DNA of 64,000 nucleotides. Origin: JAGQVA01 sp041391725 (GTDB lineage Bacteria > Bacteroidota > Bacteroidia > J057). Position numbers and translations under genes: made by a program. How positions within the stretch are numbered: the first letter of the stretch is position 1; each line of letters opens with the position of its first letter. The stretch is taken from positions 372,001 through 436,000 of the forward strand of contig JAWKNL010000003.1 in the NCBI GenBank assembly GCA_041391725.1, in the 5' to 3' direction. The notes beneath the pieces are model-generated. The model saw only the letters and a list, made by a program, of their open reading frames with translations, was not told the origin of the DNA and searched no databases. Below, piece by piece: positions 43,237-51,591 of the stretch.

Positions 43237-44550
43237 ATGCAAATCAACCAGGAACAAATACTGAAGTTAGCACCCGATGAATCTTCTAAAAAAGCAGGCC
43301 AGCAATTAGCCGTCAGCGCCAAATGGGTGGTAAAATGTATGCATGAAAAAGCTCTCTGGGGCGAATGTCAGGGCAGTGGAAGTACGCCCTACAAAACAAT
43401 TATTGACCTGCAGAACCTCGCTTTTAAATGTTCCTGCCCCAGTAGAAAATTTCCGTGCAAACACGGGCTGGGACTGTTTCTTCTTTTTTGTAATCAGCAA
43501 AATGTATTTACGGCAAAAGAGTCTCTCGATCCGCATGTTGCGGAGTGGATCAATAAACGTGAAGCCAAATCAGAATCCCAAAATCAGCCGAAAGAAGAAA
43601 AACCCATAGATAAAAAAGCGCAACAAAAAAGAGTAGATGCGCGGGAAAAAAAGGTGGATGCGGGCATAGAGGAATTGTCCATCTGGCTTAAAGATGTGGT
43701 TCGGATGGGGATTGCGCATGTTCCTCAGAATCCATATCAGTTTTCGAAAAATATTATTGCCCGGATGATCGATGCACAGGCATCAGGGCTGGCGGGCTGG
43801 CTCAAAAAAATAACAGATATTAATTTCTATCAGGAAGGCTGGCAACTGGAAACCACCAGACTTCTTGCGAATATCTATTTTCTGGGTGAAAGCTATAAAA
43901 ACAAAAATTCTCTTGATGAAAACTGGCAGAAAGAGTTGGATATTCAGATTGGCTGGACGATTTCCAAAGAAGAAGTATTGACACAACCTGCCGTCTCCGA
44001 TCAATGGATGGTTGTAAGCAAAACCATAGAATCAGAAAACAATCTGACTACCGAAAAAATTTATGTATATGGCACAAATTCAAACCGTATAGGCCTTCTC
44101 CTGAATTTCTATGCCGCCAATCAGATTCCAAAACAGCTATTTGCTTCAGGTAGTATGTTTTCGGGTGAATTATGTTTTTATCCCGGAGTGATACCCCTTC
44201 GGGCGCTTATCAAACAGCAATCACCTGAAGAGCTGAATTTTAAGGAAGAGATGGGTATTACACGTTTGAACGAAATGGTAAACCTGATTTCCGCCAGCCT
44301 TTCCGAAAACCCTTTTCAAAAAACTATTCCTTTTGTCTTATCAAAAATGAAAATAGTTTTGGAAGACAATCGGTGGTTTTTGCAGGATGAAACGCACGAT
44401 GTATTTGCGATAAAAAATACAGAAGACCTGTGCTGGAATATTCTGGCAATCAGCAAGGCTGCCCATTTTTCTTGCTTCGTGATATACGAAAACAAAAAAG
44501 TACTGATACACGCTGTGTGGCTAAACCATAAATTCTACTCCATTTTATGA
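43237..44550 (+). CDS. SWIM zinc-finger protein
   Basis: 437 aa. The SWIM zinc-binding motif is C65-x-C67-x6-C74-x-H76 (FKCSCPSRKFPCKHGLG). Residues about 105-140 are a charged, lysine-rich stretch; the rest is a large helical domain of no recognised family ending in a small beta region. SWIM motifs bind DNA, RNA or proteins. It is the first of five tightly linked genes: its end overlaps the DUF5691 gene by four bases. SWIM proteins next to DUF5691, MoxR, DUF5682 and VWA genes recur in bacteria to my knowledge, but the unit has no assigned function that I can name with confidence. Confidence 0.85.
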   Translation: MQINQEQILKLAPDESSKKAGQQLAVSAKWVVKCMHEKALWGECQGSGSTPYKTIIDLQNLAFKCSCPSRKFPCKHGLGLFLLFCNQQNVFTAKESLDPHVAEWINKREAKSESQNQPKEEKPIDKKAQQKRVDAREKKVDAGIEELSIWLKDVVRMGIAHVPQNPYQFSKNIIARMIDAQASGLAGWLKKITDINFYQEGWQLETTRLLANIYFLGESYKNKNSLDENWQKELDIQIGWTISKEEVLTQPAVSDQWMVVSKTIESENNLTTEKIYVYGTNSNRIGLLLNFYAANQIPKQLFASGSMFSGELCFYPGVIPLRALIKQQSPEELNFKEEMGITRLNEMVNLISASLSENPFQKTIPFVLSKMKIVLEDNRWFLQDETHDVFAIKNTEDLCWNILAISKAAHFSCFVIYENKKVLIHAVWLNHKFYSIL

Positions 44551-46016
44551 GCCATATCCAGGAAATGTTAAAATCAGCATTGCTGGGCACCGATAAATAT
44601 ATGCCCGCAATTGATTCGGATCTGCCGGTTTTGCAAAAGCTGAGCACAGAAGAGAAAGAGAGCACTTTTTTACGGCAGGCGAACCTGCTGTTTTTAATGG
44701 ATGAAGCCGGGCAGCCGCTCCGCAAACTGGAAACCGGGATTCCTCCTTGTTTTGAAGAAAAAAGACAGGAGGTTTCAGATCAGGATATGCAACAATTGAA
44801 TACGATTCTGACAACCGGAGACGAAGTAATGTTTGAGTATTTTATCGAGATATGTAACCAGAAGAACCTGGTCGTTCAGTCTTATCTCGTTCCGGCAATA
44901 CTCAACAAAACCCAGGACCACCCCAAAACGTTGGCTCCGGTTATCAAAGCCTGCGGAGAAGCGGGACGATGGCTGGGTACTTTAAATAAACATTGGGAGG
45001 TTTTGTACAAACCAGCAGAAACGGAGATCGATTGGGAACTGGGTTCGTTGGAAACCCGGAAAAAACACCTGCTCGAACAAAGAAAAACATCTCCCCTGGA
45101 AGCCATAAAGATACTTGAAAAAATACTTCCGGAAGAAAATGCAGCCAACAGACTGGAACTGCTGGATATAATGAGACTGAACCCAACCCGGAATGACGAA
45201 ATTTTTTTACTCTCCCTGCAAAAAGACAAAAGCCAGAAAGTAAAATATCTGGTATCAGAAATCCTCGCGCAAATTGAGGGTACAGCTACTCAGCAGATGC
45301 TTTTAACTACACTGATGCAGGTTGTCTCAGTAAAAGAAGAAAGGCATTTGCTCATTTCAAAAAAGAAGGTTTTACACTTTCAAAAAGACGCACAGATACC
45401 TGAATCGGTTTTTTCGTTGGGTATCGAAAAGATAAGCACATTTAAAGATGTGTTGGACAGCGAATTGTGGTGTTTTCAGATTTTGTCTTTTCTGGGTCCT
45501 GCGCGGGTTTCGGCTGCGTTACAAATGGAGGAGGACGAATTTTTGCAAGGGTTGTTAAAACGCCCTTCATTCAAGCGTTTGCAAGATCTTGTAGTCAGTA
45601 CTGTGCGGAAGTTTAACCATATATTGTGGGCAAAAAGGTTGTTAGTCGAAATGGAAAATGCGCCCATAGAACTACTTGAAATTCTCTCCGAACAGGATAA
45701 GCAGGGTTTTTACCTTTCTATTTCAGAAACACATCCAATAGAGCTTGCAAATTTTCTGATGAAGGAAGGTTATCGGGAAATGAAATACGAAGTGGCCGTA
45801 AATATTCTTGATTTTCTAAGTAAAAATCCCCACCGGGTTCAGGCACAATTTTACAGAAAACTTGCCCTGCATCTGCCATTGCGCACATTGTCCCGTTTAC
45901 AATCTTTTCAACATATGGAAAATCAAAATCATTCATTCAGCTACTTTAAAAACCAGGTGAATGAAATGATCCGGGTGATAGAAACAAAACAACTAATTTT
46001 AAGTGGGAAAAAATGA
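44547..46016 (+). CDS. DUF5691 protein
   Basis: 489 aa, no signal peptide or membrane segment. The N-terminal KSALLGTDKYM and the FLRQANLLFLMDEAGQP region fit the DUF5691 family. The remainder is almost all alpha-helical with HEAT-like repeats (KVKYLVSEILAQIEGTATQQM), suggesting a scaffold. Coupled by ATGA overlaps on both sides to the SWIM and MoxR genes, so equal expression and a shared complex are likely. No catalytic motif is visible. Confidence 0.8.
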   Translation: MSHIQEMLKSALLGTDKYMPAIDSDLPVLQKLSTEEKESTFLRQANLLFLMDEAGQPLRKLETGIPPCFEEKRQEVSDQDMQQLNTILTTGDEVMFEYFIEICNQKNLVVQSYLVPAILNKTQDHPKTLAPVIKACGEAGRWLGTLNKHWEVLYKPAETEIDWELGSLETRKKHLLEQRKTSPLEAIKILEKILPEENAANRLELLDIMRLNPTRNDEIFLLSLQKDKSQKVKYLVSEILAQIEGTATQQMLLTTLMQVVSVKEERHLLISKKKVLHFQKDAQIPESVFSLGIEKISTFKDVLDSELWCFQILSFLGPARVSAALQMEEDEFLQGLLKRPSFKRLQDLVVSTVRKFNHILWAKRLLVEMENAPIELLEILSEQDKQGFYLSISETHPIELANFLMKEGYREMKYEVAVNILDFLSKNPHRVQAQFYRKLALHLPLRTLSRLQSFQHMENQNHSFSYFKNQVNEMIRVIETKQLILSGKK

Positions 46017-47095
46017 GTTCCAACATTTTACGCATGTCTGCCGAGCAACAATATGCTCATGAGATCGAAGAACTGAAAAAGCAGGACAAACAGTATATAC
46101 CTGAAAACTGGTTTATGTCGCCGCATTCAGTTGTCTTATACCTGATGGGAGGAAAACTTCCCAATGGATTTGAAATAACTCCCAAATATATCGGCAACCG
46201 CCGTTTGATGGAGATTGCGGTTGCCACCCTGACCACTGACCGGGCGTTGCTGCTTTATGGCTTGCCAGGCACAGCCAAGTCATGGGTATCGGAGCATATA
46301 GCCGCTGCCATTTCCGGAAGTTCAACGCTCGTTGTGCAGGGTACCGCAGGTACGGGTGAGGAATCCGTTCGTTACGGATGGAATTATGCAAAACTTCTCT
46401 CAGAAGGGCCTTCACTTACCGCAATCGTGGAAACACCTGTGATGCGGGCGATGAAAGATGGAAAAATCGTAAGAATAGAAGAGCTTACCCGCATTGGTTC
46501 TGATGTGCAGGATAGCCTGATAACCATTTTATCAGAAAAAATTCTGCCTATTCCGGAACTCAATCTACAGGTTCAGGCGGTTCAGGGATTTAATGTCATT
46601 GCAACAGCCAATAACAGAGACAAGGGGGTAAATGAATTAAGCAGTGCCCTGAAACGAAGGTTTAACACTGTAATTCTGCCCGTACCAGAAAACTTTGATG
46701 AAGAAGTCAATATCGTAAATCAGCGTGTCGCTGCATACAGCAAAATGATGCAACTTCCAATCGAAAAGCCTATACTGGAGGAAATAAACCGGATTGTCAC
46801 CATTTTCAGAGAATTAAGAAACGGAGTATCTGCCGACGGCAAAACGAAACTAAAATCACCATCCGGGACACTGAGTACGGCGGAAGCGATTTCAGTCATG
46901 AATAGCGGTTTATCCCTGGCTTATCATTTTGGTGATGGAGCTGTGCATGCCGATGACCTCGCAAGCGGTATAATTGGAGCAATTGTAAAAGACCCGGTTC
47001 AGGATAAAATCGTGATGCAGGAGTATATGGAAACCGTGATGAAACAACGCTCCGGGTGGAAAGACATATATAGAGCTTGCAGGGATATTATTTAA
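46013..47095 (+). CDS. MoxR-family AAA+ ATPase
   Basis: 360 aa. Walker A GLPGTAKS at 83-90 (LLLYGLPGTAKSW), Walker B-like segment KIVRIEELTR where the usual aspartate is glutamate followed by the catalytic glutamate, sensor 1 NVIATANNRD, and arginine-rich LKRRFNTV. This is the AAA_5/MoxR pattern; MoxR proteins act as chaperone-like machines usually with a VWA partner, here encoded two genes downstream. The N-terminal 60 residues are helical. It overlaps the DUF5691 gene by four bases and precedes the DUF5682 gene by nine. Confidence 0.92.
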   Translation: MSSNILRMSAEQQYAHEIEELKKQDKQYIPENWFMSPHSVVLYLMGGKLPNGFEITPKYIGNRRLMEIAVATLTTDRALLLYGLPGTAKSWVSEHIAAAISGSSTLVVQGTAGTGEESVRYGWNYAKLLSEGPSLTAIVETPVMRAMKDGKIVRIEELTRIGSDVQDSLITILSEKILPIPELNLQVQAVQGFNVIATANNRDKGVNELSSALKRRFNTVILPVPENFDEEVNIVNQRVAAYSKMMQLPIEKPILEEINRIVTIFRELRNGVSADGKTKLKSPSGTLSTAEAISVMNSGLSLAYHFGDGAVHADDLASGIIGAIVKDPVQDKIVMQEYMETVMKQRSGWKDIYRACRDII

Positions 47096-47104
47096 TCAGA
47101 ACTT

Positions 47105-49312
47105 ATGTCATTACATATTTTGGGAATCCGACATCATGGCCCTGGTTCTGCTTTTCATGTAACGAAAGCCCTGGAATCCCTAAATCCGGATATCATCCTG
47201 GTGGAAGGCCCGCCGGAAGGTGAGAGCATTTTATCATGGGTCAGCCATTCAGAAATGCAGCCACCAGTTGCCCTGCTTGCGTATGTCCCGGAAAACCCGC
47301 AACAGGCGGTATTTTACCCCTTTGCAACCTATTCTCCCGAATGGAATGCCATTAAGTATGCTCAGGAAAAAAATATTCCGGTTCGCTTTATCGATATGCC
47401 ACTTTCCTACCGGTTGGCTCAGTCGGAATCCGACAAGGGGGAGGCAAAAGAAAATTTAACCCATACAAGACTAATTCGCAGAAACCCGCTCTCCTACCTG
47501 GCCGAAATTGCGGGGTTTGAGGATACCGAAGAATGGTGGGAACAACAATTTGAACTTACCCGACAACCGGAAGAAGTGTTTATCGCCATCGCAGAAGCTA
47601 TGAGTGCCCTGCGTTCAACCATAGGCGAGGCAGATGATGAGTCTGAACACGAAAAAAGACGGGAAGCTTTCATGCGACGGGCCATACATACAGCCCAACG
47701 CGAAATGTACAGTACCATTGCCGTGGTATGCGGAGCCTGGCACGTACCTGCCCTGCTTGAAATGCCTCCACAAAAGCAGGATGATAAACTCCTTAAAAAC
47801 CTTTCCAAAACCAAAATTGAGGCTACATGGATTCCCTGGACAAATGAACGCCTGAGTTATGAAAGTGGATATGGCGCAGGTATTCAATCTCCCGGCTGGT
47901 ATGCCCATTGCTGGAACAGAATGGATGATCACGGGGTCGAATGGCTGACACATGCAGCCCGTGTTTTCAGAACCCATAAAATTGAAATTTCGTCGGCTCA
48001 TATTATTGAAACCGCCCGACTAGCTCATGCGCTCGCCCGGATTCGAAACTTTCCAAAACCTGGCCTGAAAGAATACAACGAGGCTATTCAGGCGGTCATG
48101 TGTATGGGAGAAGAAATCCTGATGCAGTTGGTCTGGAAAGATTTGATTGTCGGTAATGATATGGGAACCATACCCGAAGGGACACCAAGGGTTCCGCTAT
48201 TGACAGATTTTGAGAAACAAATAAAAACCCTCCGGTTTAAACTTTCCCCCGAACCCAAACTCCTCGTACTTGATCTTCGGGAGGATTTTGATTTACAAAA
48301 AAGCATTTTTCTTCACCGACTACATACCCTGGATGCCCCTCTGGGTAAACCCAAAACGGCCAGAGGAAAAGGCACTTTCAAAGAAGAATGGCAAATATGC
48401 TGGACACCCGAATTGCACATAGCCCTGATTGAAAAGGCGCCCTGGGGAAACGGCATCGAATTGGCCTGCAATAAATACCTGATCCATCAGGCGGATACAT
48501 CTATACGGCTGAGCGAAATATCTGCACTACTTGAAAAAGCAATACCCGCCGAACTTGCCAATGGCGTGGCAGCACTGATGCAAAAGCTGGATTCACTTGC
48601 CGCCTCAAGCAATGACACGGTCGAATTAATCGATACTTTTATTCCGCTCGCACAAATAAGTCGGTATGGCAATGTGCGAAAAACAGATATAGATACCATA
48701 GAACTGATCCTCACGTCGGTATTTTACAGAATGCTCATTGGTTTACCACTTTCCACCACAGGTATCGATGAAGAACAGGCCTACCATTTAATGAGCAAAA
48801 TATCCCTTATCAACCAAACGATTGGGTTATTGAATACGGAGGATTTTCAAAAAGCCTGGCAGGAAACGATCACCATAATCGCAGACAATGAACAGACAGT
48901 TCCCCTTATTCAGGGAGTGTGTCATAAGATTTTGTATGAGAACAGAAATATCTCCCGTGAATCAAGCAATATCGCTTTTAGCAAAGCTTTATCTGACCGA
49001 AAAGACCCCAATTTTGCCGTAAACTGGCTGGAGGGTTTTTTGAAAGATACTGGCAATTTGCTGATTTTAGATGAAGATATATGGAATATAGTGTATGGCT
49101 GGGTAGCGGTGTTATCACCTGAAACCTTTCAGGAACTGGTTCCGCTGCTGCGTCGAACATTTTCCGGTTTTACGGTGATTGAACGAATGAAAATGGCCGA
49201 AAAAGTAAAACACGGAAAGTCTATAACCCTGGCTAATTCAGGACGGCTGGAATGGGATGAACAAAGGGCAAACCATGTAATTCCGATCGTTGAAAAATTG
49301 TTGCGACTTTAA
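47105..49312 (+). CDS. DUF5682 protein, TraB/TIKI-like hydrolase fold suggested
   Basis: 735 aa, soluble. The N-terminal 220 residues carry LGIRHHGPGS (H10/H11), ILVEGPPEG (E34), a double arginine near 191-192 (FMRRAIHT) and VVCGAWHVPAL (H213). These match in order and spacing the GxxH, E, R and G-x-G-H motifs of the TraB/PrgY/ChaN-EreA-like superfamily of putative metallohydrolases. This assignment is mine and needs a profile search. The long helical C-terminus (about 300-735) has no recognised domain. It lies between the MoxR and VWA genes, nine and ten bases from them, so it belongs to the same machine. Confidence 0.8.
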   Translation: MSLHILGIRHHGPGSAFHVTKALESLNPDIILVEGPPEGESILSWVSHSEMQPPVALLAYVPENPQQAVFYPFATYSPEWNAIKYAQEKNIPVRFIDMPLSYRLAQSESDKGEAKENLTHTRLIRRNPLSYLAEIAGFEDTEEWWEQQFELTRQPEEVFIAIAEAMSALRSTIGEADDESEHEKRREAFMRRAIHTAQREMYSTIAVVCGAWHVPALLEMPPQKQDDKLLKNLSKTKIEATWIPWTNERLSYESGYGAGIQSPGWYAHCWNRMDDHGVEWLTHAARVFRTHKIEISSAHIIETARLAHALARIRNFPKPGLKEYNEAIQAVMCMGEEILMQLVWKDLIVGNDMGTIPEGTPRVPLLTDFEKQIKTLRFKLSPEPKLLVLDLREDFDLQKSIFLHRLHTLDAPLGKPKTARGKGTFKEEWQICWTPELHIALIEKAPWGNGIELACNKYLIHQADTSIRLSEISALLEKAIPAELANGVAALMQKLDSLAASSNDTVELIDTFIPLAQISRYGNVRKTDIDTIELILTSVFYRMLIGLPLSTTGIDEEQAYHLMSKISLINQTIGLLNTEDFQKAWQETITIIADNEQTVPLIQGVCHKILYENRNISRESSNIAFSKALSDRKDPNFAVNWLEGFLKDTGNLLILDEDIWNIVYGWVAVLSPETFQELVPLLRRTFSGFTVIERMKMAEKVKHGKSITLANSGRLEWDEQRANHVIPIVEKLLRL

Positions 49313-49322
49313 AGCAGGAAGA

Positions 49323-50459
49323 ATGGAAGACAGCGATGTGATAAAAAAATGGAGACTGATTTTAGGAAAAGACACAAATGCTTTTCTGGAATCAGATCTT
49401 AACAAACTCGAAACCGGTATAGACAAAACACTTGAGGCACTGTACAATACCGATCGCAAGGGCGGCCTCGGCTCGTCTTCTCCCAATGTAGCCCGGTGGC
49501 TCGGTGATATACGCGAATATTTCCCCGATAGTGTGGTCAGGATCATGCAGCAGGATGCCTTAAAAAGATTAAATATCACCGCGATGCTTACCGAACCAGA
49601 GATGCTGGAAGCGATCGTGCCGGATGTTCATCTTGTTGCCAGCCTTATGACTCTGGGAAAAGCAATACCTGAAAAAACAAAAGCTACTGCCAGAATGGTT
49701 ATCCAAAAAGTAGTAGATGAACTTATGCAGAAACTCTCCGGGCCTGCGCGACAAACCATTGCAGGCAGTTTAAGCAAAACAATAAAAAACAGACGACCAC
49801 GCCACAATGAAATCAACTGGTCCGAAACCATTAAAAAAAATCTGAAACACTATCAATCCGACTATAAAACCATTATTCCCGAAACCCTTGTAGGTTTTGG
49901 CCGAAAACGAAAGGCTATAAAAGATATCATCCTCTGCATAGACCAGAGTGGGTCCATGGGTACCTCGGTGATTTATTCGGGAATTTTTGGGGCGGTTATG
50001 GCCTCTTTACCATCAGTAAAAACACAGATGGTTGTATTTGATACCGCAGTAGTTGACCTGACTGATGAGCTTGAGGACCCGGTTGAGTTACTGTTTGGGG
50101 TACAACTAGGTGGCGGCACTGATATCCACAAAGCATTGGGATATTGCCAGCAAATTATTTCCCGGCCATTGGATACAGTAATGGTTTTAATTACGGATTT
50201 GTACGAAGGCGGAGATCAGGAAAAAATGAAATCCCGGTTTGTCCAATTACAAAACAGTGGAGTTCAGTTGATCTGCCTTCTGGCACTCAATGACGAAGGC
50301 GCACCGTATTATGACCACCAGAACGCAGAATTTTTGCATAGCATGGGGATTCCGGTATTTGCTTGTACGCCAGACCTTTTCCCCGACCTGATGGCAACTG
50401 CACTTAGCAAACAGGACATTTCCCAATGGGCGGCAAAAGAAGGAATAAAGTTGAAATAG
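49323..50459 (+). CDS. VWA-domain protein, MoxR partner
   Basis: 378 aa from the ATG at 49323, which follows a purine-rich GCAGGAAGA; an in-frame TTG at 49290 inside the previous gene is less likely. Residues about 200-370 are a von Willebrand A domain with an intact MIDAS: DQSGS (207-211), LGGGTD and ITDLYEGG. The N-terminal 190 residues are helical and basic near the end (IKNRRPRHNEINW). MoxR-VWA pairs (CoxD/CoxE, RavA/ViaA) load metal or assemble complexes; this fits with four upstream genes in one operon. It is the last gene; a convergent cupin gene follows. Confidence 0.88.
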   Translation: MEDSDVIKKWRLILGKDTNAFLESDLNKLETGIDKTLEALYNTDRKGGLGSSSPNVARWLGDIREYFPDSVVRIMQQDALKRLNITAMLTEPEMLEAIVPDVHLVASLMTLGKAIPEKTKATARMVIQKVVDELMQKLSGPARQTIAGSLSKTIKNRRPRHNEINWSETIKKNLKHYQSDYKTIIPETLVGFGRKRKAIKDIILCIDQSGSMGTSVIYSGIFGAVMASLPSVKTQMVVFDTAVVDLTDELEDPVELLFGVQLGGGTDIHKALGYCQQIISRPLDTVMVLITDLYEGGDQEKMKSRFVQLQNSGVQLICLLALNDEGAPYYDHQNAEFLHSMGIPVFACTPDLFPDLMATALSKQDISQWAAKEGIKLK

Positions 50460-50479
50460 CGTCAGCGTGTTCAAACAGC

Positions 50480-50878
50480 TCACCGCAACCCGCTCCAGGG
50501 TTCCTCATCAAATACTTCCACCAGTTCGTATCCGTCGGTTCCGATACAGGGGCTGAGGATGGCCAGAAGTTTGGCGTCCGTAGTTCCTGCATTAAAGGAG
50601 GCGTGTACCTTATTGGCGGGAATAAATACACTTTCGCCGGGGGAAAGGAAGCGTTTTTCTTCTCCGACCCATTGTTCGATTTTTCCTTCGATCACATAAA
50701 TAACTTCCTCCTGCAGAGGATGTTTGTGGAAATTATGCCCCATGCCGGGTTTAATATTAACCTCTATGACTACGAGCTGGAATGCGTTGGTTTTTTCCGG
50801 ACCGGATAAGCGGAGTAAAATACCCCAGTCGAGAACTTCTTCTATCCGCTCAGCTTGCGTGATGAATGTTTTGCTCAT
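50480..50878 (-). CDS. Cupin-domain protein
   Basis: 132 aa, one conserved beta-barrel. The metal-binding motif appears as HNFHKHPLQEEVIYVIEGKIE (histidines and glutamate), followed by the second cupin motif LSPGESVFIPANKVHASFN with its histidine. The fold is complete and of usual length. Cupins of this size can bind small sugars, metals or act as dioxygenases; nothing nearby points to a substrate. It converges with the VWA gene. Confidence 0.85.
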   Translation of the reverse strand: MSKTFITQAERIEEVLDWGILLRLSGPEKTNAFQLVVIEVNIKPGMGHNFHKHPLQEEVIYVIEGKIEQWVGEEKRFLSPGESVFIPANKVHASFNAGTTDAKLLAILSPCIGTDGYELVEVFDEEPWSGLR

Positions 50879-50914
50879 AGTAGGATTAATATCAAAGCGA
50901 TAAAAGATTATTTT

Positions 50915-51238
50915 CTACTCTTTTTGATGAAGGAATATGGAGTGATTATCAATCTCTACAACCAATCCACCTTCATCAAATAGTTCTTTAATTTGGTCAA
51001 AATTTAGCTCAAAAAGCCTTATGAGTTCTTTATTAATGATATTTCCCGTAGAAATCATTAACAATCGCCTGGGAGTATTGTTTAACAAATAATGTTTGAA
51101 GAAATCACTATCTTTTGAAATGACAACCCTATCCTGATCTACAGGCGGAAGGTCATTTGTGTGGATTACATCATAACCCTTATCGAGGAGCCATTTTTGC
51201 AACCCTAAAGGTAATTGAGCATCAATAATAAACTTCAC
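50915..51238 (-). CDS. DUF5615 PIN-like toxin
   Basis: 107 aa starting at GTG 51238. The N-terminus MKFIIDAQLPLGLQKWLLDKG with the acidic residue in D6, then HTNDLPP and VVISKDSDFF carrying two more acidic residues, is the DUF5615 pattern, a PIN-like nuclease usually paired with DUF433. It would cut RNA when unbound. The upstream antitoxin stop and this start share one base (TAGTG), so they are translationally coupled. A/T-rich like the other toxin-antitoxin pair. Confidence 0.85.
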   Translation of the reverse strand: MKFIIDAQLPLGLQKWLLDKGYDVIHTNDLPPVDQDRVVISKDSDFFKHYLLNNTPRRLLMISTGNIINKELIRLFELNFDQIKELFDEGGLVVEIDNHSIFLHQKE

Positions 51239-51477
51239 TACGCGGCAATTACTTTATAGATGCTATTTACCTTCATAAGTCTGGAGGCAAAAACCAGGCA
51301 AGCCCTGATATCTTCATCTTTCAGATCAGGGTAATCCTCAATTATTTCAGCATTTGACATACCTGCTGATAACAAATCCAGAATCATTTCTACCGGATAC
51401 CTCATATTTCTGATTGTAGGCTTACCAAAACAAATATCTGGATTTACGGTGATCCTTTTAATCAATTCTGCTTCCAT
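51238..51477 (-). CDS. DUF433 antitoxin
   Basis: 79 aa from the ATG at 51477; an earlier ATG at 51492 adds five residues not typical of the family. The pattern ELIKRITVNPDICFGKPTIRNMRYPVEMILDLL is that of DUF433 (shown here in its key features: NPDICFGKP and RYPVEMILDLLSAGMSN), followed by the helical DYPDLKDEDIRACLVFA. DUF433 is a helix-turn-helix DNA-binding domain that represses the operon and neutralises the adjacent PIN-like toxin. Confidence 0.85.
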   Translation of the reverse strand: MEAELIKRITVNPDICFGKPTIRNMRYPVEMILDLLSAGMSNAEIIEDYPDLKDEDIRACLVFASRLMKVNSIYKVIAA

Positions 51478-51591
51478 CCTAAATAAAATCAAATGTTACT
51501 CTTTAACAGACCTTGACTTATATTCCAACTTATTCTTTTGCAATACAAGATACGATTTTCCTATCAAATGTTTTGCTCATAAGTTGGAATT

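Noticed and set aside
43237..50459. Five-gene operon as a plain CoxD/CoxE-type CODH maturation unit
   Set aside because: No carbon monoxide dehydrogenase gene is nearby, and the SWIM, DUF5691 and DUF5682 genes are not part of that pathway.
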